A DNA stretch of 64,000 nt, taken from assembly GCF_001865015.1 (NCBI RefSeq), contig NZ_MJGV01000090.1:17887-81886 (forward strand). Reading direction: 5' to 3'. Below are positions 17,823 to 26,465 of this stretch, piece after piece (within the stretch, counting starts at the first letter, position 1; each line of letters opens with the position of its first letter). The position numbers were made by a program, and so were the translations under genes. The stretch is from Curtobacterium sp. MMLR14_010. GTDB lineage: Bacteria > Actinomycetota > Actinomycetes > Actinomycetales > Microbacteriaceae. The notes under the pieces are model-generated. The model saw only the letters and a program-made list of their open reading frames with translations, ran no database searches and was not told the DNA's origin.

Positions 17823-18479
17823 TCAGGCGCGGACGAGGCCGCGTTCGTGTGCGGTGATGACGACCTGGATGCGGTTCCGGAGCCCGAGCTTCATGAGCAC
17901 CGAGCGGACGTGGCTCTTCACGGTGGCCTCGCTGAGGAACACCGACGCGGCGATCTCGGCGTTGGTGAGGCCCTTCGCGACGAGGAGGAAGACCTCCCGC
18001 TCGCGGGCGGTCAGGGCGTCGAGCACCTCGTCGCGACGGTCCGTCCCCACCGGGGTGCCCTGCGCGCGGAGCAGGTCGAGCGCCTCGGCCTCGGTGGGTG
18101 CCGGGCGGCCCTCGTGGACGTCCCGGATCGTGGCCGTCACGACCTCGGGCAGCGCGTCCTTCGTCAGGAACGCGGCGGCTCCGGCCCGCAGGGCGGCGAG
18201 GACCGCGTCGTCCCGGCGGATCGTCGTGAGGGCAATCACGCGCGGTCGGTCGCCGTCGCGCTCCCCCAGTCGCCCGAGCGTCTCGATGCCGTTCAGCACC
18301 GGCATCCGGAGGTCGAGCAGCAGGACGTCCGGGTGCTCGGTGTCGCAGAGCTCGAGGGCGGCAGCACCGTCCCCGGCCGTCCCCACGCAGGTCATGTCGT
18401 CCTGGGCGTCGACGAGCATCCGCATGCCCGAGGCGAACAGCCGCTGGTCGTCGACGACCCCGACCCGGATCGCGGTCAT
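17823..18479 (-). CDS. NarL/LuxR-family response regulator
   Basis: A 218-residue DNA-binding response regulator. The receiver domain has the acidic pair D10/D11, the phospho-acceptor Asp in LLLDLRMP (about D56), and the conserved Lys in FLTKDAL. The LuxR-type helix-turn-helix occupies about residues 150-212 (LTAREREVFLLVAKGLTNAEIA and SEATVKSHV). The ATG overlaps the stop of the kinase gene by four bases (ATGA), so the pair is translationally coupled. The signal and targets are unknown. Confidence 0.95.
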   Translation of the reverse strand: MTAIRVGVVDDQRLFASGMRMLVDAQDDMTCVGTAGDGAAALELCDTEHPDVLLLDLRMPVLNGIETLGRLGERDGDRPRVIALTTIRRDDAVLAALRAGAAAFLTKDALPEVVTATIRDVHEGRPAPTEAEALDLLRAQGTPVGTDRRDEVLDALTAREREVFLLVAKGLTNAEIAASVFLSEATVKSHVRSVLMKLGLRNRIQVVITAHERGLVRA

Positions 18480-19762
18480 CGTGCGGCCTCGCGTCCGGCG
18501 GGTGCAGCCTCGCGTCCGTCGGGTGCGGCCTCGCGCCCGGCGGGCGCGGTCCGCGCGGCCGCTGTGGCCGGTCTGCTCGCCGGGACCCACCCGGTCACGA
18601 CGAACTCGTGCTCCTCGTCGCCGGTGCCGGCGCGGAGCCAGCCACCCGCCAGTCGGGCGCGTTCCTGCATGCCGACGATGCCCGTCCCGACGCCGTCGAG
18701 CACGACGAGGGGCGCAGCACCCCGTGACGTCACCACGATCCCGAGGCCGGGGCCGCGCCAGTCGAGGACCACCCGGGCGCTCGCGGTCCGGCCCTGGTGC
18801 TTGAGGACGTTCGTCAGGCTCTCCTGGACGATCCGGTGGACCGCGGCGGCCACGCCGGGGAGCACCTCCGCCGGGACGCCGTGCTGCTCGAAGACCGCGT
18901 CCATGCCGAGCTCCCGCATGTCCGCGACGAGCGGTGGAACGTCCGACAGGTCGTGCCGGGCGTCGTCGCCCGCGCCCTGGATGCGCTCGACGAGCGCGCG
19001 GACGTCCCCGAGGGCAGACCGGCTCACCTCGGCGATGTCGCGGAGCGCGGTCGCCGCGTGCTCGTCCCGCACCGCGATCGCGGCGGCCCCCTGGGCCTGG
19101 GAGACCACGACCGCGAGCGAGTGCGCCAACGAGTCGTGCACATCGCGGGCGATCCGCGCACGCTCCTGCTCGGCGTGCAGCTCCACGGTCGTCACCTGGG
19201 TCTCCCGCTCGGCCTCGACGACCCGGACCCGTGCCAGACCGATGCGCCACGTCGCGCCGATCGCGACCCCGACGGCCCAGCCGATGCCGCTCGCTCCCGC
19301 CAGGGACAGCGCGATGAGCACGAGGTTCGTGCGGGTCCCGGCCGTGGAGGCGACCCAGTTCGCCCAGACGTCCGGGTCGGCGACCGTCGGCACCACCATC
19401 GCCCACGCCGCCCCGACGCTCGACACGGCGAGCGCCGGGACCGCGAGCCACCGGAGCAGGTCCGAACGTCCGGCACCGACGATGCCGACGACGATCACGA
19501 TGGCCAGGTACTCCGGCCAGGTCGTGGACGTCGGGCGGTGGAGCAGTCGGGCGGCCTGCAGCAGCGGCACGGCGACGACGAGCCCGAGGGCCGTCGAGGG
19601 CATCCAGGCCGCCAGGCCGATGGCGACGGCGAACGCCGAGACGACGACGACGTGGTCGGCGAGTCCGGAGCGGCCGGCCTCCGCGACGATCCAGAGCACG
19701 AGGTAGACGACGCCGGTGGCGGGTGCCAGGAGGTGTCGGAACCGGCGGAGGAGGGTGGTCAT
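18476..19762 (-). CDS. Sensor histidine kinase (HisKA_3 family)
   Basis: A 428-residue membrane kinase, partner of the downstream response regulator. About six hydrophobic segments fill residues 10-172. The phospho-acceptor is His209 in RIARDVHDSLAHSL, the dimerisation motif of the NarX/DesK type. The ATPase N box is in HRIVQESLTNVLKHQG near 305-320, and the glycine box is VGTGIVGMQERA near 350. The last 25 residues are three tandem copies of a seven-residue unit, PAGREAA/PDGREAA/PAGREAA, an unusual extension. A TACGCT hexamer sits seven bases before the ATG. Confidence 0.93.
   Translation of the reverse strand: MTTLLRRFRHLLAPATGVVYLVLWIVAEAGRSGLADHVVVVSAFAVAIGLAAWMPSTALGLVVAVPLLQAARLLHRPTSTTWPEYLAIVIVVGIVGAGRSDLLRWLAVPALAVSSVGAAWAMVVPTVADPDVWANWVASTAGTRTNLVLIALSLAGASGIGWAVGVAIGATWRIGLARVRVVEAERETQVTTVELHAEQERARIARDVHDSLAHSLAVVVSQAQGAAAIAVRDEHAATALRDIAEVSRSALGDVRALVERIQGAGDDARHDLSDVPPLVADMRELGMDAVFEQHGVPAEVLPGVAAAVHRIVQESLTNVLKHQGRTASARVVLDWRGPGLGIVVTSRGAAPLVVLDGVGTGIVGMQERARLAGGWLRAGTGDEEHEFVVTGWVPASRPATAAARTAPAGREAAPDGREAAPAGREAAR
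18482..18545. repeat. Three 21-bp tandem repeats at the 3' end of the histidine kinase gene
   Basis: Three copies of a unit like GCCTCGCGTCCGGCGGGTGC encode the PAGREAA repeats at the extreme C-terminus of the kinase, right next to the overlap with the response regulator gene. Being multiples of three bases, they can change in number without breaking the frame. Confidence 0.75.
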
Positions 19763-19839
19763 GTCGCCGAGCGTATGGGGACGCTCGGGCGGTCAGCGAG
19801 CCGTGGGCGGGGTTTTCATCCGAGGTGATGAACGGGTGG

Positions 19840-20760
19840 TCAGCGGCCCAGGGAGCGGCGGTGCTCCTGGGCGGCGGCGAGGAGGTCGCGCGCGCGGTCG
19901 CTGGCCGTCTCGGCGTCGTCGCGGGAGCGTTCGAGCCGCTCGACCTCGGCGGTGGCACGTTCGAGCTCGCGCGCGAGTTCGGCGCGGCGCTCCTCGGCCG
20001 TCTCGAGGTCGCGCGCGGCGGCGTCCAGCGCTGCGTCGGCGTCGCGCGACTCCGTCCGAGCGGCGGTCTCGGCCTGGCGGGCGGCGCGACGCTCGGCAGC
20101 GGGGTCGGCCCGTGGCTCGTCCGGCTCCTCGGGCTGGTCCGGTCCGGACTGGTCCGGTTCGGGCGGCCTGGAGGCTCGGCGCGGCTTCCGCGCGCGTCTC
20201 CCCTCCTCGATGTCGATGGGTGGGGCACCGCTGCCCGACCAGGCATCGGGGACCGCGTCCGGCACGGCGAGGGCACCGTCGAGGTCGACGTCCTCGAAGC
20301 CGACGCTCTCCAGGGGCTGCACGAGGAGTCCCGAGCGGACGGCGGCCCCGGCGTGTGGGTCGGCCATCGCGGCCTCGATCGTCGCGCGGACCTGGTCGAG
20401 GACGGCCGCCGTGGCGGGGTGGCCGGCGTCCGATGCCAGGTCCGCCCCGGCCTGCGCCAGGGCCCGCACCACGCTCGTCCGCTGGCGACGGAGGGCGCTG
20501 ATCTCCTGCGGGTCCGCGTTCGCCTGGGCCTCGCGGAGCGACGGACCGAGGTCGACCGCCTCGTCGAGGGCCTGCTCGTTCGCCAGCAGGTCGACCACCC
20601 AGGCAGCGGGAGCCGGCTTCCGGAGCTTCCCGATCGCCGCGGCGGTCTCACGGTCGTCCGTGCGCATCGCCCGCTGTCGGGCGGTCCGCTCGGCGACGAA
20701 GTCCGCCGGCGCGACGAGCAGGAGCTCGCGGGCGACCCCTGCGAGCGTGTCGATGTCCAC
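19840..20760 (-). CDS. Coiled-coil protein of unknown function
   Basis: A 306-residue soluble protein without a recognised domain. Residues 1-150 are predicted mainly helical with KLRKPAPAAWVVDLLAN near 45-61 as its most distinctive segment. A Pro/Asp/Glu/Arg-rich linker follows at about 190-225. The last 90 residues are a long Ala/Arg/Glu coiled coil (LETAEERRAELARELERA region). No signal peptide or transmembrane helix is seen. The start is GTG. It lies 25 bases downstream of the ManD gene but shows no link to sugar metabolism. Confidence 0.72.
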   Translation of the reverse strand: MDIDTLAGVARELLLVAPADFVAERTARQRAMRTDDRETAAAIGKLRKPAPAAWVVDLLANEQALDEAVDLGPSLREAQANADPQEISALRRQRTSVVRALAQAGADLASDAGHPATAAVLDQVRATIEAAMADPHAGAAVRSGLLVQPLESVGFEDVDLDGALAVPDAVPDAWSGSGAPPIDIEEGRRARKPRRASRPPEPDQSGPDQPEEPDEPRADPAAERRAARQAETAARTESRDADAALDAAARDLETAEERRAELARELERATAEVERLERSRDDAETASDRARDLLAAAQEHRRSLGR

Positions 20761-20785
20761 GCTCGCAGAGGCTACCCGGGGCGCC

Positions 20786-22168
20786 TCACCAGTCGTGGAC
20801 GGTGCCGTCGGCCAGGCGGTTGAACGGCAGGTAGGCCTGTTCGTAGGGGTACTTGCCTGCCTCGTCGACGTCGAGCGACACCCCGAGGCCGGGCTCGTCG
20901 CCCGGGTGCAGGTACCCGTCGGTGAACGTGAACGTCTGGCGGAACACCTGGTTCGTGCGGTCGCCGTGCTGCATGTACTCCTGGATGCCGAAGTTGTGGA
21001 TCGCGAGCCCGAGGTGCATCTGAGCCGCGAGCCCCACCGGCGAGATGTCGGTCGGCCCGTGGAACCCGGACTTGACCTGGTAGAGCGCGGCGTAGTCCAT
21101 CGTCTTCTTCAGCGGCGTGATCCCGCCCATGTGCGTCACGGCACCGCGGACGTAGTCGATGAGCTGGTCGCGGATGATGTCCTTGAAGTCCCAGATCGTG
21201 TTGAAGACCTCGCCGATCGCGAGCGGCGTCGTGGTGTGCTGCCGGACGAGCTTCAGGGCCTCCTGGTTCTCGGCGGGGGTGCAGTCCTCGAGCCAGAACA
21301 GGTCGTACGGCTCCAGGGACTTGCCGAGCTTGGCGGCCTGCAGCGGGGTCATCCGGTGGTGGCCGTCGTGCAGGAGCGGCAGCTCGGGGCCGAACTCGTT
21401 GCGGACGGCCTCGAACACGGTGGGCAGGTGGCGGAGGTAGGCCCGGGTGTCCCAGTCCTCCATCGCCGGGAAGGCCCCGCGCTGCGCGGGCTCGAAGTCG
21501 TAGCGGACGCCGGCATTGCCCTCGGTCGTCCGGTTCGACGCGATGCCGTAGATCGACTCGAGCCCGGGGACGCCCGTCTGCACGCGGATGGAGCGGTAGC
21601 CCTCCTCCTGGTGCGCGCGGATGGAGTCGAACAGCTCGGGGAGCTCCTTGCCCGAGGCGTGTCCGTACGCCATCAGGCCGGTGCGGGAGGCGCCGCCGAG
21701 CAGCTGGTACAGCGGCATGCCCGCGACCTTGGCCTTGATGTCCCAGAGCGCCATGTCGACGGCGGCGATCGCGGCCATCGTCACCGGGCCGCGGCGCCAG
21801 TACGACGAGCGGTAGAGGAACTGCCAGGCGTCCTCGATGCGGCTGGCGTCGCGCCCGATCAGCAGCGGGACGACGTGCTCGGAGAGGTACGCGGCGGCGG
21901 CGAGTTCCCGCCCGTTGAGCGTGGCGTCGCCGAGGCCGGTCACGCCGTCGGCGGTCGTGATCTTCAGCGTGACGAAGTTGCGGTCCGGGCTGGTCACGAT
22001 GACCTCGGCCCGGTCGATCAGCTGCCGGCGGTCGGCACTGGCCCACGTGTCGGGTCGCCCGGCGGTGGCGTCGCCGCTGCGGCCGTCCGTCGCGCCGGGC
22101 ACGGGGGCGGCGGGGTTCGTCGTGGTCGTCGCGCTCTGGCCGGGGGCGGCGTGGGTGGCGTCGGTCAT
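20786..22168 (-). CDS. manD: ManD-type D-mannonate dehydratase (enolase superfamily)
   Basis: A 460-residue enolase-superfamily enzyme expected to dehydrate D-mannonate to 2-keto-3-deoxygluconate. The ManD/RspA signatures are clear: [20 protein letters not shown] near 68-87, [15 protein letters not shown] near 115, [18 protein letters not shown] near 265 and [16 protein letters not shown] near 291. [15 protein letters not shown], with the metal-ligand acids, and [11 protein letters not shown] follow. The N-terminal 50 residues are an Ala/Thr/Pro-rich extension absent from typical ManD proteins of about 400 residues. The ATG is coupled by ATGA to the UxuB-like gene, and AAGGAG precedes it. Some members of this subgroup are poor catalysts, so activity needs care. 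Confidence 0.9.
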   Translation of the reverse strand: MTDATHAAPGQSATTTTNPAAPVPGATDGRSGDATAGRPDTWASADRRQLIDRAEVIVTSPDRNFVTLKITTADGVTGLGDATLNGRELAAAAYLSEHVVPLLIGRDASRIEDAWQFLYRSSYWRRGPVTMAAIAAVDMALWDIKAKVAGMPLYQLLGGASRTGLMAYGHASGKELPELFDSIRAHQEEGYRSIRVQTGVPGLESIYGIASNRTTEGNAGVRYDFEPAQRGAFPAMEDWDTRAYLRHLPTVFEAVRNEFGPELPLLHDGHHRMTPLQAAKLGKSLEPYDLFWLEDCTPAENQEALKLVRQHTTTPLAIGEVFNTIWDFKDIIRDQLIDYVRGAVTHMGGITPLKKTMDYAALYQVKSGFHGPTDISPVGLAAQMHLGLAIHNFGIQEYMQHGDRTNQVFRQTFTFTDGYLHPGDEPGLGVSLDVDEAGKYPYEQAYLPFNRLADGTVHDW

Positions 22169-23442
22169 GCGTTGACTCCTTCGTCGGAGGGCTGGCGGGC
22201 TGCTGCCGCGGCGGTGCGGATGCGGTCGGCCGCGGCGGTGACGGCCGCGACCACGGGGGTGGTGTCGAGGTCGGGCGCGACGACGGCCAGGACGTCGTGC
22301 ACGTCCGAGCCTGCTCCGGGTGCGCCCGGGTCGTTCACGAGGTCCGGCTGCGTGGTCACGTGCAGCCACCACGCGGCGAGGAGGGTCGCCGCTCCGGGAC
22401 CGATGCCGGCCGCCGGGTCACGGTCGAGGCGGTGCCGGACGACGTCGACCACGCGCACGGGCAGCTTCTGGGAGCCGCCGGACGCGATCTGCGCGAGGGT
22501 GTGCCGGATGCGCGGGTTGGCGAAGCGCTCGACGAGGGCCGCGCGGGCGTCGGCGACCTGGTCAGCGGGCAGCGTGAGCTCCTGGGCGGCCTCGTCCCAG
22601 AGGTCCTCCACTGCGGAGCGGCACACGGGGTCGGCCATCGCCCGCTCGACGGTCTCGTGGCCGAGGAGCAGTCCGAGGTAGGCGAGCAGGGAGTGCGACC
22701 CGTTGAGGAGCCACAGCTTCCGCTGCTCGTACGGGGTGACGTCGTCCACGACACGGACGCCCGCGGTCTCCCATGCGGGGCGCTCCCCCGCGAAGGCGTC
22801 CTCCACGACCCACTCGGTGAAGGGCTCCGTGACGACGGGCAGCCGGTCGCCGTCGAGGGCTCCGGGCAGCGCGGCGAGCGCCGCGACGTCGTCCTCGGTC
22901 GTCGCCGGGGTGATCCGGTCGACCATCGAGCTCGGGAACGTCACGGTGGCGTCGATCCAGGCCTGGAGGCCCGGGTCGGTCACGGCGTCGCGTACGGCCT
23001 GCCGCAGGACCTCGCCGTTGTGGGTGAGGTTGTCGAGGCTCATGAGCGTCAGCGGCCCGGCGTCGGCACGTCGACGGGCGTCGAGACCCCTGACGAGGCG
23101 TGCCGGGACGTCGGAGCCCTTGCGGTACCCCTGCTCGGTGACGGTCAGCGTCACGACGGTCGTGTCCGGCGACGCGAGCGCCGCCGTCCACGCGGCGTCG
23201 TCGCTGCCGGGGTGTGCCGCGACCACGACGTCGACCACCTCGGCGGTGTCGCCGTCCGCCGCGCGGGTGACGAGCGTGTAGTGGCCGTCCTGCGCGGTGA
23301 GCGCCTCGGCCACGGCGGGCGAGCGGCCGGTGAACGCCGTGATCCCCCACGCCTGCCCCGACGCGTGCTGGGTGTACCAGGCGAGGTGGGCGCGGGCGAA
23401 GGCACCGATGCCGAGGTGGACGATGCCGGGTCGACGGCTCAC
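22165..23442 (-). CDS. uxuB: UxuB-type mannitol dehydrogenase family reductase (fructuronate reductase)
   Basis: A 425-residue polyol-specific long-chain dehydrogenase. Beside ManD and UxaC it most likely reduces D-fructuronate to D-mannonate with NADH. The N-terminal dinucleotide motif is [12 protein letters not shown] (residues 8-19). SLDNLTHNG near 133 and [11 protein letters not shown] near 163 are family marks. The catalytic Lys/Asn/His pattern is in [17 protein letters not shown] near 243. The start is GTG, overlapping the stop of the upstream isomerase gene (GTGA). Mannitol or arabinitol as substrate is possible from sequence alone, but the context favours fructuronate. Confidence 0.88.
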   Translation of the reverse strand: MSRRPGIVHLGIGAFARAHLAWYTQHASGQAWGITAFTGRSPAVAEALTAQDGHYTLVTRAADGDTAEVVDVVVAAHPGSDDAAWTAALASPDTTVVTLTVTEQGYRKGSDVPARLVRGLDARRRADAGPLTLMSLDNLTHNGEVLRQAVRDAVTDPGLQAWIDATVTFPSSMVDRITPATTEDDVAALAALPGALDGDRLPVVTEPFTEWVVEDAFAGERPAWETAGVRVVDDVTPYEQRKLWLLNGSHSLLAYLGLLLGHETVERAMADPVCRSAVEDLWDEAAQELTLPADQVADARAALVERFANPRIRHTLAQIASGGSQKLPVRVVDVVRHRLDRDPAAGIGPGAATLLAAWWLHVTTQPDLVNDPGAPGAGSDVHDVLAVVAPDLDTTPVVAAVTAAADRIRTAAAAARQPSDEGVNA

Positions 23443-24326
23443 GCGCTCACCGGTACGAGAGACCGCAGGTACGCGAGGTTGTCGGCCGTCCGTTCTGCCA
23501 GGGGCAGGTCGGTGGAGAAGTCCTCGATCGTGACCCAGCCGTCGTAGCCGAACGCCCGGAGGTCGTCGAGGTACTCGGACACCGACGCCTGTCCGGTGCG
23601 GAGCGGCGCCCACTCGTGCTGCCAGGTGCTGCTGCCGTCGGCCCGGGTGTCGCCGGTGTCGACCCAGCGGGCGTTCTTCACGTGCACGTGCGCCAGGTAC
23701 GGGCCGAGGAGCTCGAACGCGGCGAGGTGGTCCTCGTGGCCCTCGATGACGAGGTTGCCGAGGTCGTGGATGATCCCGACGTGCTCCGGGTCGAGGCCGT
23801 CGACGAGCCGCAGGGCCGCCGAGGCCGACGGCGTGATGGTCATGTGGTGCAGCTCGACCAGGGCCTTGACGCCGAGGTCCGCCGCACGGGACACCGCCCA
23901 CTCGAGGTCGGCGCGGGTGCGGTCGAACAGCTGCGGGTAGGTCTCGCCGGTGCGGGTCTTCTCCTGCCGGTAGACGGGCATGCTGATCCGCACCTGCCCC
24001 GCGCCGAGCTCGCTCGTCACGCGGAGCATGGTCTCGACGCCGTCGTGGTCGGCGGCCTGCTGGTAGCCGCCGATGCCGGAGTACTCGAGCCCGGCGCCGT
24101 CGGTGGTCCTGGCGATCTCCCCGACCTGGTCGGTGATGCCCGTGTACTGCCAGGTCGCGTTGTTGCCGGCCCAGAAGGCACGCTCGGCGGGCACCGTGGT
24201 GCCGTCGGCGGGACGGTCGTCGACGATCCGCCACTCGATGCCGTCCCAGCCCTGCGCGGCGAGGGTCTCCGCTGCCTGCGCCGGGGTCCAGTCGGGGGTG
24301 GACGCGGTGAACACGGAGAACTTCAT
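23439..24326 (-). CDS. Sugar isomerase/epimerase-like TIM-barrel protein
   Basis: A 295-residue protein of the xylose isomerase-like/AP endonuclease 2 TIM-barrel fold. It begins MKFSVFTASTPDWTP, and metal-ligand segments are visible: VELHHMTIT near 145-153, GIIHDLGNLVIEG near 175-187, HVHVKNARW near 203-211 and WVTIEDFS near 262. Such enzymes bind a divalent metal and catalyse isomerisation, epimerisation or beta-elimination on sugars. The substrate cannot be read off. The gene is coupled by 4-base overlaps to the Gfo/Idh gene before it and to uxuB after it, placing it firmly in the uronide pathway. Confidence 0.85.
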   Translation of the reverse strand: MKFSVFTASTPDWTPAQAAETLAAQGWDGIEWRIVDDRPADGTTVPAERAFWAGNNATWQYTGITDQVGEIARTTDGAGLEYSGIGGYQQAADHDGVETMLRVTSELGAGQVRISMPVYRQEKTRTGETYPQLFDRTRADLEWAVSRAADLGVKALVELHHMTITPSASAALRLVDGLDPEHVGIIHDLGNLVIEGHEDHLAAFELLGPYLAHVHVKNARWVDTGDTRADGSSTWQHEWAPLRTGQASVSEYLDDLRAFGYDGWVTIEDFSTDLPLAERTADNLAYLRSLVPVSA

Positions 24327-25543
24327 CGTGCTGCTCCTTCTGCTGCTGCGACGGGCGAGGCGTGCACGACGGGCACGACGTCGTCGTACCGGCCGTCGAT
24401 GACGTCGTCGATCCGCACGGGCTGCCCCAGCGTCGCACTGACGTAGAGGCCGCGGACGGTGGCGAGGGACACGAGGGCGTCGTCGACGGTGACGCCCGGG
24501 TCGCGACCGGTGCGGATGGCGTCGACGATGTCGTCGTACTGCCGGCCGTGCCCGGCGAGGAAGTGCTCGGGCTCGGGTGGCCCGCCGACGACGTGCTCGG
24601 CGGGGACGACGTCGGACTTCTGGTCGACCGGGTCGGCCACGGCGGTGGTGTTCGCGCTCGCGGCTGCCGAGGCCAGGGCGGCGGCGTCGGGGGCGACGTG
24701 GAAGTAGCTGAGCTTGTCGTCGTCGACCACGGCCGACCCCTGCGTGCCGTACACGGCGTAACGGGCGGAGAGGCCCGGGTACGCGGCGGTCGTGCAGTGG
24801 ATGACCCCGAGCGCCCCGGTGTCGAAGCGGACGGTGGCGACGGCGGTGTCCTCGACCTCGATCCGGTCGTGCGCGAGCAGCCCGATCTGCGCGGAGATCT
24901 CCACCGGGCGCCCGAGCGTCCACACGAGCAGGTCGACGGTGTGCACGCCCTGGTTCATCACCGCGCCGCCGCCGTCGAGGTCCCAGGTGCCGCGCCAGTC
25001 GCCGGAGTCGTAGTACCCCTGCGAGCGGAACCACGCCACGCTCGCGACACCCGAGGTCACCCGGCCGAACCCGCCGCCGTGTGCCGCTCGGGCGACCGCG
25101 ACGGATGCCGGGTCGAAGCGGTGCTGGCTGATGACGCTGACGACCAGCCCGCGTTCACGGGCGGACGCGGCGAGCGCGGCGATCTGCCGGGCGCGGGGCA
25201 TCGTGGTGTCGAGGGGCTTCTCGATCACGACGTGCTTGCCGGCGGCGAGCGCCGCCTCGGCGAGCTGGACGTGCATGCCCGACGGGGAGCAGATCGCGAC
25301 GACGTCGATGTCGGTCTGCGCGATGGCGTCCTCGATGGTGGCGGTGGTGAGGGGACGCGGCGCCCCCGAGGCCTCGATCTCGTCGGCGGCACCGGTGGCC
25401 GCGGTCGGGACGGCGTCGACGAGCGCGACGACGTCGAGTCCGGGGTTCGCGAGGGCGACGCGGGCGTGGTGGCGGCCGATGACGCCGGCGCCGACGACGG
25501 CCAGGCGCAGCGGTGCGGTGGTGCTGGTGGTGTCTGCGGTCAT
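24323..25543 (-). CDS. Gfo/Idh/MocA family sugar oxidoreductase
   Basis: A 406-residue NAD(P)-dependent dehydrogenase. The Rossmann motif is VVGAGVIGRHHA near residues 16-27, the catalytic Lys motif EKPLDTT is near 108-114, and the substrate-domain signature GGGAVMNQGVHTVDLL lies near 190. Family members oxidise a hydroxyl, often C3, of free or glycosidically bound sugars. A low-complexity Ala/Ser loop and a long C-terminal tail make it slightly longer than usual. It lies between two TIM-barrel isomerase genes and shares a 4-base overlap with each, suggesting an oxidise-then-rearrange sequence. Confidence 0.88.
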   Translation of the reverse strand: MTADTTSTTAPLRLAVVGAGVIGRHHARVALANPGLDVVALVDAVPTAATGAADEIEASGAPRPLTTATIEDAIAQTDIDVVAICSPSGMHVQLAEAALAAGKHVVIEKPLDTTMPRARQIAALAASARERGLVVSVISQHRFDPASVAVARAAHGGGFGRVTSGVASVAWFRSQGYYDSGDWRGTWDLDGGGAVMNQGVHTVDLLVWTLGRPVEISAQIGLLAHDRIEVEDTAVATVRFDTGALGVIHCTTAAYPGLSARYAVYGTQGSAVVDDDKLSYFHVAPDAAALASAAASANTTAVADPVDQKSDVVPAEHVVGGPPEPEHFLAGHGRQYDDIVDAIRTGRDPGVTVDDALVSLATVRGLYVSATLGQPVRIDDVIDGRYDDVVPVVHASPVAAAEGAAR

Positions 25544-26376
25544 CGCAGGGTCACTCCGATCTGGTCGGTGAGGGTGCGGAAGGCACGGCCGGCGCGGCCG
25601 AACGCCGCGGGGCCGGAGAACCCGCCGAGGGCGTTGACGTCGGTCAGGTGCGGTTCGAGCGAGGCGTAGCCGGAGTACCCGGCGTCGCGCAGCGCGGTGA
25701 GCGTGAGCAGGAGTTCGCCGTCGCCCTGGCCCGCGGGGACCACGGACGAGTCGGCGGCGACCGCGTCCTTCACCTGCAGGTAGTCGACGTACGGCGCGAG
25801 CTGCTCCCAGCCGTCGGTGAACGGCCGGACCCCGCACTGCACGTAGTTGGCGTTGTCCCACGCGAGTCGGAGGGACGAGGACCCGACGCTCTCGACGACG
25901 TCGAGCACCCGGGAGGGGACGTCGCCGTAGATGTCCTTCTCGTTCTCGTGCAGGAGCGTGACGCCTTCCCGCGCGGCCAGGTCGGCGAGGGCGCGCATCC
26001 GCACGAGGACGTCGTCGCGGACGCTCTCGGGGGTGCGGCCTGCGAAGTAGAAGGAGAAGATGCGGATGTTCGTCGTGCCGAGGGCGTGCGCGGCGGCGAT
26101 GGCGCGACCGAGCCGGGTGACCTCGTGCTCGACGGGTTCGTCGACCGACACCTTGCCGATCGGCGAGGCGATGGCGGACACGGTCTGCCCGCGCTCCTCG
26201 AACACCCGGTGGAGCCCGACGAGCTGGTCGTCGTCGAGGTCGACGACGTTCACCCCCCAGGCGCTGCGGACCTCGATCGCGCTGGCGCCGAGCGCCTGCA
26301 GGACCGCGACCTGGACCGCGGGGTCGGCGTCGATCTCGTCGCCGAACCCGGAGAGTTCCCAACTGAGCTGGGGCAT
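25540..26376 (-). CDS. Sugar phosphate isomerase/epimerase-like TIM-barrel protein
   Basis: A 278-residue xylose isomerase-like TIM-barrel protein, the second of two in the operon and only distantly similar to the other. Distinctive segments are LSWELSGFGDEIDADP at 4-19, HENEKDIYGDVPSRVLD near 143-159, LAWDNANYVQCGVRP near 170-184, YLQVKDAV near 200 and YASLEPHL near 240. The Glu/Asp/His set fits a divalent-metal site. The gene starts 89 bases after the permease gene, with a hairpin in that gap, and is the first of the enzyme genes in the operon. Confidence 0.85.
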   Translation of the reverse strand: MPQLSWELSGFGDEIDADPAVQVAVLQALGASAIEVRSAWGVNVVDLDDDQLVGLHRVFEERGQTVSAIASPIGKVSVDEPVEHEVTRLGRAIAAAHALGTTNIRIFSFYFAGRTPESVRDDVLVRMRALADLAAREGVTLLHENEKDIYGDVPSRVLDVVESVGSSSLRLAWDNANYVQCGVRPFTDGWEQLAPYVDYLQVKDAVAADSSVVPAGQGDGELLLTLTALRDAGYSGYASLEPHLTDVNALGGFSGPAAFGRAGRAFRTLTDQIGVTLR

Positions 26377-26405
26377 GGCATTCCCTTCTTGGTGACCTGG
26401 TGAGC

Positions 26406-26447
26406 AGCCTGGACCGGCGGGGCGGACCCGCGCCGGGCCTCCAGGCT
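26406..26447 (-). terminator. Hairpin between permease and enzyme genes of the uronide operon
   Basis: AGCCTGGACCGGC and a complementary GCCGG-GCC-TCCAGGCT form an imperfect stem in the only real gap (89 bases) of an otherwise overlapping operon. It may partially terminate transcription or protect the transporter mRNA, so that transport genes are made in excess of enzyme genes. Confidence 0.5.
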
Positions 26448-26465
26448 GTCTGTGGAGAACTCGCG

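Noticed and set aside
23443..24438. N-terminal extension of the UxuB-like protein through an open frame of over 300 codons
   Set aside because: The extension lies wholly over the upstream isomerase gene and has shadow-like composition; the GTG at 23442 gives the correct dinucleotide-binding N-terminus.
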